Positions 1 through 7,389 are shown, numbered from the stretch's first letter. The stretch is DNA of 11,533 nucleotides from an uncultured Rhodocyclaceae bacterium (GCA_937892345.1 CALAGF010000073.1:1-11533); one strand, 5' to 3'. A program made the numbers and translations. Notes: generated from the letters alone by a model not told the origin.

Positions 1-5
1 GATCT
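1..5. other. Probable residual sequencing-adapter bases (GATCT)
   Basis: The first five bases equal the 3' end shared by Illumina TruSeq adapters (...CTTCCGATCT). Translating through them gives Ile-Cys ahead of VRETLFNW, where RsmD proteins normally have Asp-Arg (DRVRE). If position 5 were C instead of T, the codon at 5-7 would be CGT (Arg), as expected. The opposite end of the window certainly carries adapter. Five bases alone are weak evidence, so this is an inference. Confidence 0.45.
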
Positions 6-460
6 GTGTACGTGAAACCCTGTTCAACTGGCTCGCGCCCTACATCGGCGGCGCCAAGGTCCTGGACGTGTTTGCCGGCAGCGGCGCACTGGGTTTTGAA
101 GCCGCATCACGCGGCGCAGCGCGCGTCGTGATGATTGAAAAGTCAGCCCGCGTACTGGCTGCATTGCACGAAAATCTCCAATTACTCCATACACCCAAGG
201 GGGTAGAGATCATTCGTGGGGATGCGCTACAATATTTGGCTTCCGCCAAGTCGAAATTTGACCTGATTTTCCTTGATCCGCCCTACCACAAAGGCTGGAT
301 CGAGCGTCTGGCACCACTTTTGGCTGCCGTGACCCATGAGGAAAGCGCAGTCTATGTCGAGGCGGAATACGAAATCGATTCGCTGGGCGAGTGGCACTCC
401 GTGCGCCACGGCAAAGCGGGAGAAGTCCACTTTCATTTGATGCGACGACTAAGCGCTTGA
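2..460 (+). CDS. rsmD: 16S rRNA (guanine966-N2)-methyltransferase RsmD, 5'-truncated
   Basis: This is the C-terminal part of the SAM-dependent methyltransferase that methylates guanine 966 of 16S rRNA in the small ribosomal subunit. The visible 152 residues begin inside the conserved VRETLFNWL segment. They then show the SAM-binding motif I LDVFAGSGALGFEAASRG (about 21-38) and the catalytic DPPY motif (92-95) of N2-guanine methyltransferases. The E. coli protein has about 198 residues, so roughly 35-45 N-terminal residues lie outside the window. A GTG at 68 is not a real start because it falls inside motif I. The first two visible residues (Ile-Cys) are doubtful because the first bases look like adapter. 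The stop TGA (458-460) overlaps the coaD start in a TTGA, so the two genes are probably translationally coupled. Confidence 0.95.
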   Translation: MCVRETLFNWLAPYIGGAKVLDVFAGSGALGFEAASRGAARVVMIEKSARVLAALHENLQLLHTPKGVEIIRGDALQYLASAKSKFDLIFLDPPYHKGWIERLAPLLAAVTHEESAVYVEAEYEIDSLGEWHSVRHGKAGEVHFHLMRRLSA

Positions 461-951
461 AAAAACTGAATCACCGCGTTGCGATTTATCCCGGCACCTT
501 CGACCCGATCACGCGAGGTCACGAGGATCTGGTTCGCCGGGCAGCCTCACTGTTCGACAAACTGATTCTGGCGATTGCGGAAAGCCCGTCCAAAAAACCG
601 CGTTTTCCGTTGCGCGACCGGGTGGAAATGGCGACTGAAATCCTGTCTGATGTGCCCAATGTCGAGATTGTCGGTTTCAACACCCTGCTGATGGATTTCG
701 TGCATGAACAAGGGGCAAAGGTCATCGTGCGCGGCCTGCGTGCGGTCTCGGATTTCGAATACGAATTCCAGATGGCCGGAATGAACCGCAGCCTCTATCC
801 CGAGGTCGAAACCGTGTTTCTGACACCGGGAGAGCAATACATGTTCATCTCTGCCACCATGGTGCGTGAAATCGCACGACTGGGTGGCGATGTGGGAAAA
901 TTTGTACAACCTTGTGTCGAAAAGCGCCTGCGGGCGACAACAACTGCTTAA
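457..951 (+). CDS. coaD: Phosphopantetheine adenylyltransferase CoaD
   Basis: It transfers AMP from ATP to 4'-phosphopantetheine, giving dephospho-CoA, the penultimate step of cytosolic coenzyme A synthesis. The 164-residue product matches the family length (E. coli, 159). Visible motifs are YPGTFDPITRGH (11-22), with the nucleotidyltransferase T/HxGH signature, then RGLR (92-95) and ISATMVRE (131-138), both part of the active site. I chose the TTG at 457: the reading frame is open further upstream to 391, but that extension lies within rsmD and resembles nothing in CoaD, while TTG gives MKKLNHRVAIYPG, the usual short N-terminus. The start shares bases with the rsmD stop (TTGA). No clear Shine-Dalgarno sequence precedes it, so coupling to rsmD translation is inferred. 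A ferredoxin gene follows after 21 bases. Confidence 0.95.
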   Translation: MKKLNHRVAIYPGTFDPITRGHEDLVRRAASLFDKLILAIAESPSKKPRFPLRDRVEMATEILSDVPNVEIVGFNTLLMDFVHEQGAKVIVRGLRAVSDFEYEFQMAGMNRSLYPEVETVFLTPGEQYMFISATMVREIARLGGDVGKFVQPCVEKRLRATTTA

Positions 952-972
952 CTGAGAGAGGAAGAAACAGCC

Positions 973-1230
973 ATGGCTCTGCTTATTACCGACGAGTGCA
1001 TCAATTGCGACGTGTGTGAACCGGAGTGCCCCAACGAGGCCATCTCCCAGGGCGAGGAAATCTACGTCATCGATCCGGCCAAGTGCACGGAATGTGTGGG
1101 TCACTATGACGAACCGCAGTGCGTTCAGGTCTGCCCGGTCGACTGCATCCCCAAGAACCCGGACGTGGTCGAAAGCGAAGATCAGCTCTGGTCAAAGTAC
1201 GAAAAGCTGACTGGCAACAGCCGTCCGTAA
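973..1230 (+). CDS. yfhL: 2[4Fe-4S] ferredoxin, YfhL / Allochromatium type
   Basis: A small cytosolic electron carrier of 85 residues. The first cluster motif is C9-x2-C12-x2-C15-x3-C19-P. The second is C38-x2-C41-x8-C50-x3-C54-P, with the long insertion between its second and third cysteines that marks the Allochromatium vinosum/YfhL subfamily. A ninth cysteine, C58 in PVDCI, is also typical of this group. The charged C-terminal tail (about 60-85) fits the helical extension of the family. A good ribosome site (GAGAGGAAG, 956-964) precedes the ATG. The gene follows coaD closely; I recall the same pairing in Pseudomonas and other proteobacteria, which suggests a shared transcript, but the redox partner is unknown. 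A strong terminator follows. The family is certain; the symbol is borrowed from E. coli. Confidence 0.93.
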   Translation: MALLITDECINCDVCEPECPNEAISQGEEIYVIDPAKCTECVGHYDEPQCVQVCPVDCIPKNPDVVESEDQLWSKYEKLTGNSRP

Positions 1231-1247
1231 GCGGAACATCCACCCGT

Positions 1248-1279
1248 AAAAAAGCCCGCGACCAAATCGCGGGCTTTTT
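1248..1279. terminator. Bidirectional Rho-independent terminator between convergent genes
   Basis: A perfect 8-bp stem, GCCCGCGA (1254-1261) with TCGCGGGC (1267-1274), encloses a CCAAA loop. Six A precede it (1248-1253) and five T follow it (1275-1279), so it can act in both directions. It ends the coaD-ferredoxin transcript on the + strand and the dynamin-like gene on the - strand, whose stop lies at 1298-1300. Confidence 0.92.
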
Positions 1280-1297
1280 GTTTGTTGACCGCAGCAA

Positions 1298-3247
1298 TCA
1301 AGCCGCGCGCAGTTCTTCCATCTGCTCGGGTGACAGCAAATCCTCGACTCCGAAGATGATCCTGTCCAAGGTTGCCATTTGCTCACGCAAGACCTTTTCG
1401 ACACCATCCAGTTCGGCAATCCGGTCTTCCAGGGTATCGGTCGCCTGATGAATGCGCTTGATGCTTTCCAGACGGCGCTTCAACTGGATCTGATGCTCGC
1501 GAACCTGGGTTTCCATCGGCGCCATGATCGCGCGCAACCAGCCTTCGGCATCCTTGTTCGCCCGTTCGAAAGCGCGGCGAACCTGAATAGCAACCTCCTC
1601 GAAAAACTTTTGCGTGATGTTGCGTTTGTCGTGGATCAGCAGGATGACCACCGTATTGAGATGGGTGTCGCACCATGACTCAAGACGATCCAGCTCCTTC
1701 TCGTAACGCAGCAGGGAAAATCCCGGCGGCGCCCCCAGCTTGAGCCCATGCTCGATGGAAAACTTCTTGTAGATTGCATCCATCATCGCGAGGATCTCAT
1801 CGACTTCGCGGGTTGAGTTGTAGAGCGATTCGCGCGCCTTCGAGAAGAAATTGCCCATCGAGATGGAGAGCGATTTCGAGAAGGTGGCATCGAGCATCGC
1901 ATCACGCGTCTGACTGGTCAGCTGGCGCAGGGTATCCAGCCCGAGATGACGGAACAGATTGTTGGTCAAGGTCGAAAAGACGCTGCGCACAGCATAATAG
2001 CGTTGCAGCCCGGACTCGAATTCGTCCTTTTCAGCTCGAACCTTGCCCATCATGTACTCGACAACGCCCTTGTTCTTGCCCCGCAGTTCGGTGAGTTCAG
2101 ACTGCTGCTCTTCAAGACCGGCCAGGCGGGACTCAAGCAGACGGCGCACACGCCGACTGACGTCGCCGAACTCGGACTCGGTACTTTCGCAAACAATGTC
2201 GCGCTTGGCCGGAATCAGTTCGCCGGACAAGGCCGCTTCAAGCATGGGCAGACGGCTGCGCACCAGCAAGGCCGGGTCACGGTTAACCTTGGCCACCAGG
2301 CCCTTCTGGGCGGATACCGGGAAAACCTGCGACTGGGCCACCCCGAGAATCTGGGCGCAGTTTTCGGCCTGACGCTTGATTTCAGCGTCAATCTCGGTCG
2401 GCGTCTTCAGTTCATCCCACTGCCCGTCAATCTTGTTCAGCACGACCATCCGCCCCCGGCGCGAGGCATTTGCTGCGCAGATATTTGTTTTCCAGATCGT
2501 AAGATCAGACTGGGTCACGCCGGTATCGGCAGCAAGAATGAACAAGACCGCATGGGCATTGGGCAGCAGCGAGAGCGTCAATTCCGGCTCGGCACCAATG
2601 GCATTCAGGCCCGGCGTATCGAGAATGACCAGTCCCTGCTTGAGCAGCGGATGGGGGAAATTGATCATGGCGTGGCGCCAGCGCGGCACCTCGACCAAAC
2701 CGTCCTCGCCCACCTGATAGACATCGCTATCGTTCTGCCCCACCGGAAAACCCAGGCGCCCAGCCTCACTCGGGGTCACGCGCATGGTTTCACTGACGTG
2801 GCGCAGGGCTTCCTGCATGGATTCAGGCGAACTCACATCGAGCAAGACCGTGTGCCACTCATCGGCAAAACGTTTGTATTCGCTGACGCTGGCTGTCGAA
2901 GAGCGGGTCTGAATCGGCAGCAGTTCAATGCACGGTTGCTTGGCGCTGTCGTAAAGCAACTCGGTCGGACACATGGTGGTACGCCCCACCGAGGAGGGCA
3001 GCATGCGATCGCCGTATTCGGCGAAGAAGATGGCGTTGATCAGTTCGGATTTGCCGCGGGAAAACTCGGCGACAAAAGCCACATTCAGGCGGTCTTCGCG
3101 CAGCCGCTCCTGCAACTGGCTCAGGCGCAGATCCGTCTGTCCGTCCGACAGTTCATTTTCTCCAAGCCAGGTCTGAAACTCCCGGATATCGTTGGAGAGC
3201 AGGGTGCGCCAAGCGGTGTAGGCGGAAAACTGGCGAGCGAGTGACAT
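1298..3247 (-). CDS. Dynamin-family large GTPase
   Basis: A 649-residue bacterial dynamin-like GTPase. In order it shows a helical N-terminus (1-55), a P-loop AEFSRGKS (60-67), a switch I region rich in Ser/Thr (86-95, ending CPT), the G3 motif DTPG (210-213), G4 NKID (271-274) and a G5-like SAQKG (312-316). A long, mostly helical C-terminal half follows, with likely coiled-coil stretches (about 365-415 and 575-635). The first P-loop glycine is replaced by Ala60, although GKS is intact. No signal peptide or clear membrane span is visible; the only notable hydrophobic run is short (532-538). The ATG at 3247 is chosen because the open frame further upstream runs into mutM and looks random. The gene lies 67 bases behind mutM on the same strand. 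Family knowledge points to nucleotide-driven assembly on membranes, but the cellular role of this protein cannot be read from the sequence. Confidence 0.88.
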   Translation of the reverse strand: MSLARQFSAYTAWRTLLSNDIREFQTWLGENELSDGQTDLRLSQLQERLREDRLNVAFVAEFSRGKSELINAIFFAEYGDRMLPSSVGRTTMCPTELLYDSAKQPCIELLPIQTRSSTASVSEYKRFADEWHTVLLDVSSPESMQEALRHVSETMRVTPSEAGRLGFPVGQNDSDVYQVGEDGLVEVPRWRHAMINFPHPLLKQGLVILDTPGLNAIGAEPELTLSLLPNAHAVLFILAADTGVTQSDLTIWKTNICAANASRRGRMVVLNKIDGQWDELKTPTEIDAEIKRQAENCAQILGVAQSQVFPVSAQKGLVAKVNRDPALLVRSRLPMLEAALSGELIPAKRDIVCESTESEFGDVSRRVRRLLESRLAGLEEQQSELTELRGKNKGVVEYMMGKVRAEKDEFESGLQRYYAVRSVFSTLTNNLFRHLGLDTLRQLTSQTRDAMLDATFSKSLSISMGNFFSKARESLYNSTREVDEILAMMDAIYKKFSIEHGLKLGAPPGFSLLRYEKELDRLESWCDTHLNTVVILLIHDKRNITQKFFEEVAIQVRRAFERANKDAEGWLRAIMAPMETQVREHQIQLKRRLESIKRIHQATDTLEDRIAELDGVEKVLREQMATLDRIIFGVEDLLSPEQMEELRAA

Positions 3248-3314
3248 AGGGTCAACCCCGATTGCGTTTGGGTCTGTCAATTTAGCATAAAAACAGCAAC
3301 TTGCCTGCCTGCAA

Positions 3315-4151
3315 TCAGCGCTGACAGACTGGACAATAGTAGGTACTCCGCCCCGCTTGCCGGATCTGGCGGATCTGTCCGTCGCAACGCAGGCAGCTTT
3401 CGCCGGCTCGATCGTAAACAGCGGCCTGTATCTGGAAACAACCCGCGCCACCATCGCTGTGAACATAATCGCGGATGCTGCTGCCGCCGGCAGCGATCGC
3501 ATCGGACAAGGTCGCACGCACAGAAGTCACCAGCAGTTCGCACCGCACGCGACTGATCCTGTTAGCCGCCCGCAACGGAGAAATACCTGCGCGAAACAAG
3601 CTTTCCGAGGCATAAATATTGCCCACCCCAACCACCAGATGGCCATCCATCAGAACCGGCTTGATCGGGCTGCTGCGCCTGAAAATTGCCTGATGAAACC
3701 AGTCGACCGTAAAGGCTTCCGACAAAGGCTCGACGCCCAGCACAGAAATCAAGGGATGCAGCGCAGCGGCCTCGGGCAAGCCCGCTTGCCAGGCAATCAC
3801 GCCGAAACGCCGCGGATCGGCAAAACGCAAAATCTGACCGGCCAGCACCAAATCAAAGTGGTCATGTTTTTCGACCGGCGTCCCTTGCGGAACGAAACGC
3901 AGATTCCCCGACATGCCCAGATGCAGGATCAAACAACCTTGCACCACACCCTTGCGGGCACAATCCAGCAACAGGTACTTGCCGCGCCGGCGCACGCCGG
4001 CCACCACACAGCCGGTAAGCAAGGCCGGCAACTCCGGCGGCACCGGCTGACGCAGACGCGGCACCCGGATCACCACATCGATAATTTCCCGGCCCAACAA
4101 CTCTGGCGCTATCCCCTGGCGGCAAACCTCGACCTCTGGCAATTCCGGCAT
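3315..4151 (-). CDS. mutM: Formamidopyrimidine-DNA glycosylase (Fpg/MutM)
   Basis: A bifunctional base-excision repair enzyme that removes 8-oxoguanine and ring-opened purines and then cleaves the abasic strand. The 278-residue product (E. coli, 269) starts MPELPEVEV, giving the N-terminal Pro2 nucleophile and Glu3. Other family landmarks are Lys58 in RRGKYLLL, HLGMSG (77-82), DPRRFG (112-117), GNIYASESLF (177-186) and the C-terminal zinc finger with Cys253, Cys256, Cys273 and Cys276, including the DNA-contacting Arg268. The ATG at 4151 is fixed by the required MPE start and by a good ribosome site (4157-4164). The gene is divergent from the TPR gene, and the dynamin-like gene follows on the same strand, perhaps on the same transcript. 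All key residues are intact. Confidence 0.97.
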   Translation of the reverse strand: MPELPEVEVCRQGIAPELLGREIIDVVIRVPRLRQPVPPELPALLTGCVVAGVRRRGKYLLLDCARKGVVQGCLILHLGMSGNLRFVPQGTPVEKHDHFDLVLAGQILRFADPRRFGVIAWQAGLPEAAALHPLISVLGVEPLSEAFTVDWFHQAIFRRSSPIKPVLMDGHLVVGVGNIYASESLFRAGISPLRAANRISRVRCELLVTSVRATLSDAIAAGGSSIRDYVHSDGGAGCFQIQAAVYDRAGESCLRCDGQIRQIRQAGRSTYYCPVCQR

Positions 4152-4154
4152 CGC

Positions 4155-4183
4155 TTGTCCCTCCGTGCATTCCCCAATAACAT
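4155..4183 (+). promoter_or_regulatory. Candidate sigma70 promoter for the TPR-lolB-ispE group
   Basis: TTGTCC (4155-4160) and TAACAT (4178-4183) are separated by exactly 17 bases, and each matches 4 of 6 consensus positions. The site lies in the only divergent intergenic region (4152-4240), about 57 bases before the TPR start. It overlaps the mutM leader, so the two directions may interfere. This is a pattern match only. Confidence 0.35.
4157..4164 (-). promoter_or_regulatory. Ribosome binding site of mutM
   Basis: On the - strand this reads GGAGGGAC, with its GGAGG core eight bases before the mutM ATG. It supports the start that puts the catalytic proline at position 2. Confidence 0.75.
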
Positions 4184-4240
4184 CGCAAACTTACCTGATA
4201 TTTCGGGTTCAAACACCCATCTCATCCGAAAGCCCTTGCC

Positions 4241-5917
4241 ATGCAACTCAAGTCCATTGCCGCCGCAATTGTCCTGGCCTTCTCCCTCGGCCAGACAGCC
4301 AACGCCGCGCCGCCAGTGCGCCAAAGCAATGAGGACATGGTGGCCCGCTCGGTCTTTCAGGTCTTGCTTGGCGAAATGGCGCTGCAACGGGGCGCCCCCC
4401 AACTGGCATCGGACGCCTGGGCGGACCTTGCCGAACGCAGCAGGGACCCCAAGGTGATCGCCCGGGCTGTTGAAGTAGCGGGCATGGCCGGCCAGCCAGA
4501 GCGCGCCCGACACCTGATTGAAATTTGGCTGGCCGTCGAGCCTGATTCGGTCAAAGCCCGCCAGACGGAAGCCGCGCTGATGATTCAGGACGGCCACCTG
4601 GATCAATTGCCGGCGCGCCTGAGCGCATTGCTGGAACAGGACAAGGCCAATCTGCCGGGAAATCTGCTGCACCTCAATCGCATGCTGTTCCGAGTCAAGG
4701 ACAAGCAAGCCGCACAACGCCTGGTCGACGATGTCACCACGAATTACCTGGCGCTGCCGGAAGCCCGATTTGCCCGCGCCCAAGCCGCGCTGGCCGCCGG
4801 CGACGACAGCCGCGCAATTGCCGAAACCAAAGCCGCCCGCAAACTTCGCCCGGACTGGGAAGTTGCGGCCATCGCCCATGCCCAGCTGCAGGCAAGACAG
4901 AGTCCGGCCAACGCAGTGACTGAGCTGGCAAGCTTTGTCGACAACAACCCGACCGCGCGCGATGCCCGCACGGCCCTGGCCCGCCTGCTGGTCGGCGAAA
5001 AACGCTATGGCGATGCCCGCAAGCAATACGGCATCCTGTTGAAGGATGCCCCGAATGACCCCTCACTGCTCTATCCTTCCGCGATGCTTGCCCTGCAACA
5101 GGGTGACCGCGAGCAGGGAAAGCAGCAGATCGGACAATTACTGGCTGGCGACTTCCCGGACAAGGACACCCTGCATTTCCTGCTTGGCCAGATCGCCCAG
5201 GAGTCCGGTGATGGCACCACTGCGCTCCGGGAATTTGCCCTGGTACAAAATGGCGAGCGACTGGTTGCCGCCCGCGCCCGTAGCGCCCAGATTCTGCTTG
5301 AGCAGGGCCGCGCGGAAGAAGCCCGCGGCATGCTGCAGGAAATGCGTGGCGCCAACGCCGCAGAGCGTACCCAGCTCACCCTCTCGGAAGCCCAGTTGCT
5401 GCGCGATGCCGGCCGGCACGAAGAAGCCTACCAAGTCCTCGAAAAGGCGCTAAGCAAGCAGCCGGACGATGTTGAACTGCTCTACGACACAGCACTCAAT
5501 GCCGACCGGATTGGCAAATTCGAGCGCATGGAAACCTTGTTGCAGCACCTGCTCAAGCTTCGGCCGGAGCATCCGCACGCCCTGAATGCACTGGGCTACT
5601 CTCTGGCCGATCGCAACACCCGCCTGCATGAAGCCGACAAGCTGATTGCCAAAGCCCGTGCGCTGCTCCCCGAAGACCCCTTCATCATGGACAGCCAGGG
5701 CTGGGTGCAGTATCGCCTCGGCAAACTCAAGGAAGCACTCAACACCTTGCAGCAAGCCTATGCGATCAAGGCTGACCCCGAAATCGCCGCGCACCTTGGC
5801 GAAGTGCTATGGAAGTCCGGCAAGCAGGCGGAAGCTCGCGCCATGTGGCAAACCGCACTCAAGAAACACCCGGACAACGCCACCCTGCAGGAAACCCTGA
5901 AAAAGTTCGCCCCTTGA
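4241..5917 (+). CDS. Exported tetratricopeptide-repeat protein
   Basis: A 558-residue protein with a Sec signal peptide: Lys4, a hydrophobic core (about 5-17) and a probable cleavage after TANA (19-22). There is no lipobox cysteine, so a soluble periplasmic or peripherally bound protein is expected. The rest is helical repeat throughout, with TPR-like A/G/Y/A patterns. The clearest repeats are at the C-terminus: about 447-480 (ALNALGYSLADR), 483-515 (DSQGWVQYRLGKLKEALN) and 517-550. This C-terminal signature occurs in TPR proteins encoded beside lolB in many betaproteobacteria. The family probably provides a protein-protein interaction scaffold; the partner is unknown. The ATG at 4241 is the start that yields the signal peptide, although it lacks a strong ribosome site. 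The stop overlaps the lolB start (TTGA), which suggests coupled synthesis with the lipoprotein receptor. Confidence 0.85.
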   Translation: MQLKSIAAAIVLAFSLGQTANAAPPVRQSNEDMVARSVFQVLLGEMALQRGAPQLASDAWADLAERSRDPKVIARAVEVAGMAGQPERARHLIEIWLAVEPDSVKARQTEAALMIQDGHLDQLPARLSALLEQDKANLPGNLLHLNRMLFRVKDKQAAQRLVDDVTTNYLALPEARFARAQAALAAGDDSRAIAETKAARKLRPDWEVAAIAHAQLQARQSPANAVTELASFVDNNPTARDARTALARLLVGEKRYGDARKQYGILLKDAPNDPSLLYPSAMLALQQGDREQGKQQIGQLLAGDFPDKDTLHFLLGQIAQESGDGTTALREFALVQNGERLVAARARSAQILLEQGRAEEARGMLQEMRGANAAERTQLTLSEAQLLRDAGRHEEAYQVLEKALSKQPDDVELLYDTALNADRIGKFERMETLLQHLLKLRPEHPHALNALGYSLADRNTRLHEADKLIAKARALLPEDPFIMDSQGWVQYRLGKLKEALNTLQQAYAIKADPEIAAHLGEVLWKSGKQAEARAMWQTALKKHPDNATLQETLKKFAP

Positions 5918-6486
5918 TTCAGAGGATATTCGGCCTGCTGGCCGCCTTGCTGCTCTCTGCCTGCGCCAGCTCGCAACTGATGCCGCTCCCAGAACGGGAG
6001 CAATGGCATGATTTTGCGGTCGACGCCCGTTTTGCCCTTAAAACGATCGATCAGAATGGCGCAGCCCACAGCGCAAGCGGACGACTCAACTGGGAGCATC
6101 GCGCCGGGCGCAATCAGGTACTGCTTGCCAACCCAGTGGGCATCGGACTGGCCGAACTGAGTACCATTCCCGGAAAAGCCGTGCTGCGCACCGCTGACGG
6201 CAAGGAATACAGCGATACCGATGCCGATCTGCTGCTTGCCGACCTGACCGGCTATCCATTGCCGGTTTCCCGCCTGCCGGACTGGCTACTCGGACGCGGC
6301 GCAGCGAACAGCAGCATCGAATACGACGCGCAAGAGCGCCCGCTACAACTCCGTGACTCAGGCTGGGTCATCGATTACGAATACGGCAACACCACCGCAG
6401 GCGCCCTGCCCGAGCGCCTGCGCGCCCGCCGCGAGCAAGACGTCGACCTGCGACTGCGGATAGAACAATGGAGACCTCTGCCTTGA
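5914..6486 (+). CDS. lolB: Outer-membrane lipoprotein receptor LolB
   Basis: LolB is itself a lipoprotein of the outer membrane. It accepts lipoproteins from periplasmic LolA and inserts them into the inner leaflet. The 190-residue product (E. coli, 207) has a short signal peptide with the lipobox LSAC (14-17), making Cys17 the lipidated residue. Family motifs follow: SGRLNWEH, LLANPVGIGLAEL, LTGYPLPVSRLPDWLLGR, GWVIDYEYG and the closing LRLRIEQW. The TTG at 5914 is chosen because it places the signal peptide correctly; the frame is open further upstream only inside the TPR gene. The start shares bases with the TPR stop (TTGA), and no strong ribosome site is visible. The 3' end overlaps ispE. 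This lolB-ispE order is common in proteobacteria. Confidence 0.93.
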   Translation: MIQRIFGLLAALLLSACASSQLMPLPEREQWHDFAVDARFALKTIDQNGAAHSASGRLNWEHRAGRNQVLLANPVGIGLAELSTIPGKAVLRTADGKEYSDTDADLLLADLTGYPLPVSRLPDWLLGRGAANSSIEYDAQERPLQLRDSGWVIDYEYGNTTAGALPERLRARREQDVDLRLRIEQWRPLP

Positions 6487-7355
6487 GCACCGGAACCTGG
6501 AACACTGACTGGCCGGCACCGGCAAAACTCAATCTTTTCCTGCACATCGTCGGTCGCCGGGATGACGGCTACCATCTGCTGCAAACAGTATTTCGCTTCA
6601 TTGACCTTGCCGACACCCTGCGCTTCTCCCCGCGCGACGATGGTGAAATCATCCTCGCCACACCAACGCCCGGGGTACCGCCCGAGCAGGATCTCACCGT
6701 TCGCGCCGCCCACCTGCTCCGGCAGGCGAGTGGCTATATCGGCGGCGTCACTATCCAGCTCGAAAAGCGGCTGCCGATGGGCGGCGGATTGGGTGGCGGC
6801 TCGTCCGATGCGGCGACCGTGCTTCTCGCACTCAACCATCTTTGGCAAACAGGGCTAAGCCGCAAACAACTGGAAACCCTGGGGCTTTCACTTGGTGCCG
6901 ACGTCCCGGTATTCATTCATGGGCACAATGCTTTTGCCGAAGGCGTGGGCGAACGTTTTACTGATATCGACCTGCCAGCACAGGCGTATCTGGTGGTGCA
7001 ACCAGCGGTCCACGTACCGACGGCGGCAATTTTCAGCGCACCGGAACTTTGTCGCAACACCCCGCAGATCGCCGCCGAACACTGGCAGGCCGGACAAGGG
7101 CACAATGACCTGCAGCCGGTTGCCTGCCGGCTTTTCCCGGAAGTTGCTCGTGCTTTGGCGTGGCTTTCCGCACATCTGCCCGGCGCGATGATGACCGGCT
7201 CAGGTGCCTGCATTTTTGCCCCTGTCAGCGATACCGCAAGCGCCAGACAGCTGATATCCACACTACCGGAAGGCATGCGCGGATGGCTGACCAAGGGACT
7301 GGACATGCACCCATTGGCAAATATTTTTCAAAAGGACTGGATTTCCTCGCAGTGA
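6468..7355 (+). CDS. ispE: 4-diphosphocytidyl-2-C-methyl-D-erythritol kinase IspE
   Basis: A GHMP-superfamily kinase that phosphorylates CDP-methylerythritol in the non-mevalonate isoprenoid pathway, feeding quinone and undecaprenyl synthesis. With the ATG at 6468 it has 295 residues (E. coli, 283). Visible are WPAPAKLNLFLH, with the substrate-site Lys20, the glycine-rich ATP loop PMGGGLGGGSSDAAT (103-117), GADVPVFI with the catalytic Asp145, and the C-terminal GHMP motif TGSGAC (243-248). Two starts are possible. The ATG overlaps lolB by 19 bases. The TTG at 6483 forms a TTGA overlap with the lolB stop, has a well-spaced GGAG and gives an N-terminus five residues shorter, closer to the usual length. 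The sequence cannot settle this. The gene ends just before the tRNA-Gln promoter region. Confidence 0.96.
   Translation: METSALSTGTWNTDWPAPAKLNLFLHIVGRRDDGYHLLQTVFRFIDLADTLRFSPRDDGEIILATPTPGVPPEQDLTVRAAHLLRQASGYIGGVTIQLEKRLPMGGGLGGGSSDAATVLLALNHLWQTGLSRKQLETLGLSLGADVPVFIHGHNAFAEGVGERFTDIDLPAQAYLVVQPAVHVPTAAIFSAPELCRNTPQIAAEHWQAGQGHNDLQPVACRLFPEVARALAWLSAHLPGAMMTGSGACIFAPVSDTASARQLISTLPEGMRGWLTKGLDMHPLANIFQKDWISSQ
6470..6473 (+). promoter_or_regulatory. GGAG motif that could favour the TTG start of ispE
   Basis: This GGAG ends nine bases before the TTG at 6483, an ideal distance for a ribosome site, and it sits inside the lolB coding end. For the ATG at 6468 only GGATAG (6458-6463) is available, at a short four-base spacing. 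If the motif is used, IspE starts MSTGTWNTDW rather than METSAL. Confidence 0.35.
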
Positions 7356-7366
7356 TCCAGTAATAT
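7338..7366 (+). promoter_or_regulatory. Candidate promoter of the tRNA-Gln gene
   Basis: A good -10 element, TAATAT (7361-7366), follows a weak -35 region, TGGATT (7338-7343), at 17 bases. A GC-rich discriminator (CGCGCC) comes next, as is usual for stable-RNA promoters. Initiation near 7373 would give a leader of about 33 bases before the tRNA. The site overlaps the 3' end of ispE. Confidence 0.45.
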
Positions 7367-7375
7367 TCGCGCCTC

Positions 7376-7389
7376 GTTCGAACGCGAAC
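7376..7389 (+). other. Small hairpin / palindrome in the tRNA-Gln leader
   Basis: GTTCG (7376-7380) can pair with CGAAC (7385-7389) around AACG. The same place holds the perfect 10-base palindrome CGTTCGAACG (7375-7384). It falls just downstream of the predicted transcription start, so it would lie in the tRNA precursor leader or could be a protein-binding site. Chance cannot be excluded. Confidence 0.35.

Noticed and set aside
1946..3244. Long + strand open frame (432 codons) opposite the dynamin-like gene
   Set aside because: It is the antisense shadow of a GC-rich coding region. Its product has low-complexity His/Arg/Gln composition and no recognisable motif, while the opposite strand has full GTPase motifs.
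3248..3314. Promoter for the dynamin-like gene in the gap behind mutM
   Set aside because: On the - strand TATGCT and TTGCAG strings occur, but spacing and -35 quality are poor. Co-transcription with mutM is as likely, so no feature was called.
3357..4457. + strand open frame (366 codons) across mutM and the TPR start
   Set aside because: It runs antisense to an intact mutM and then out of frame into the TPR gene. The product has no signal or motif.
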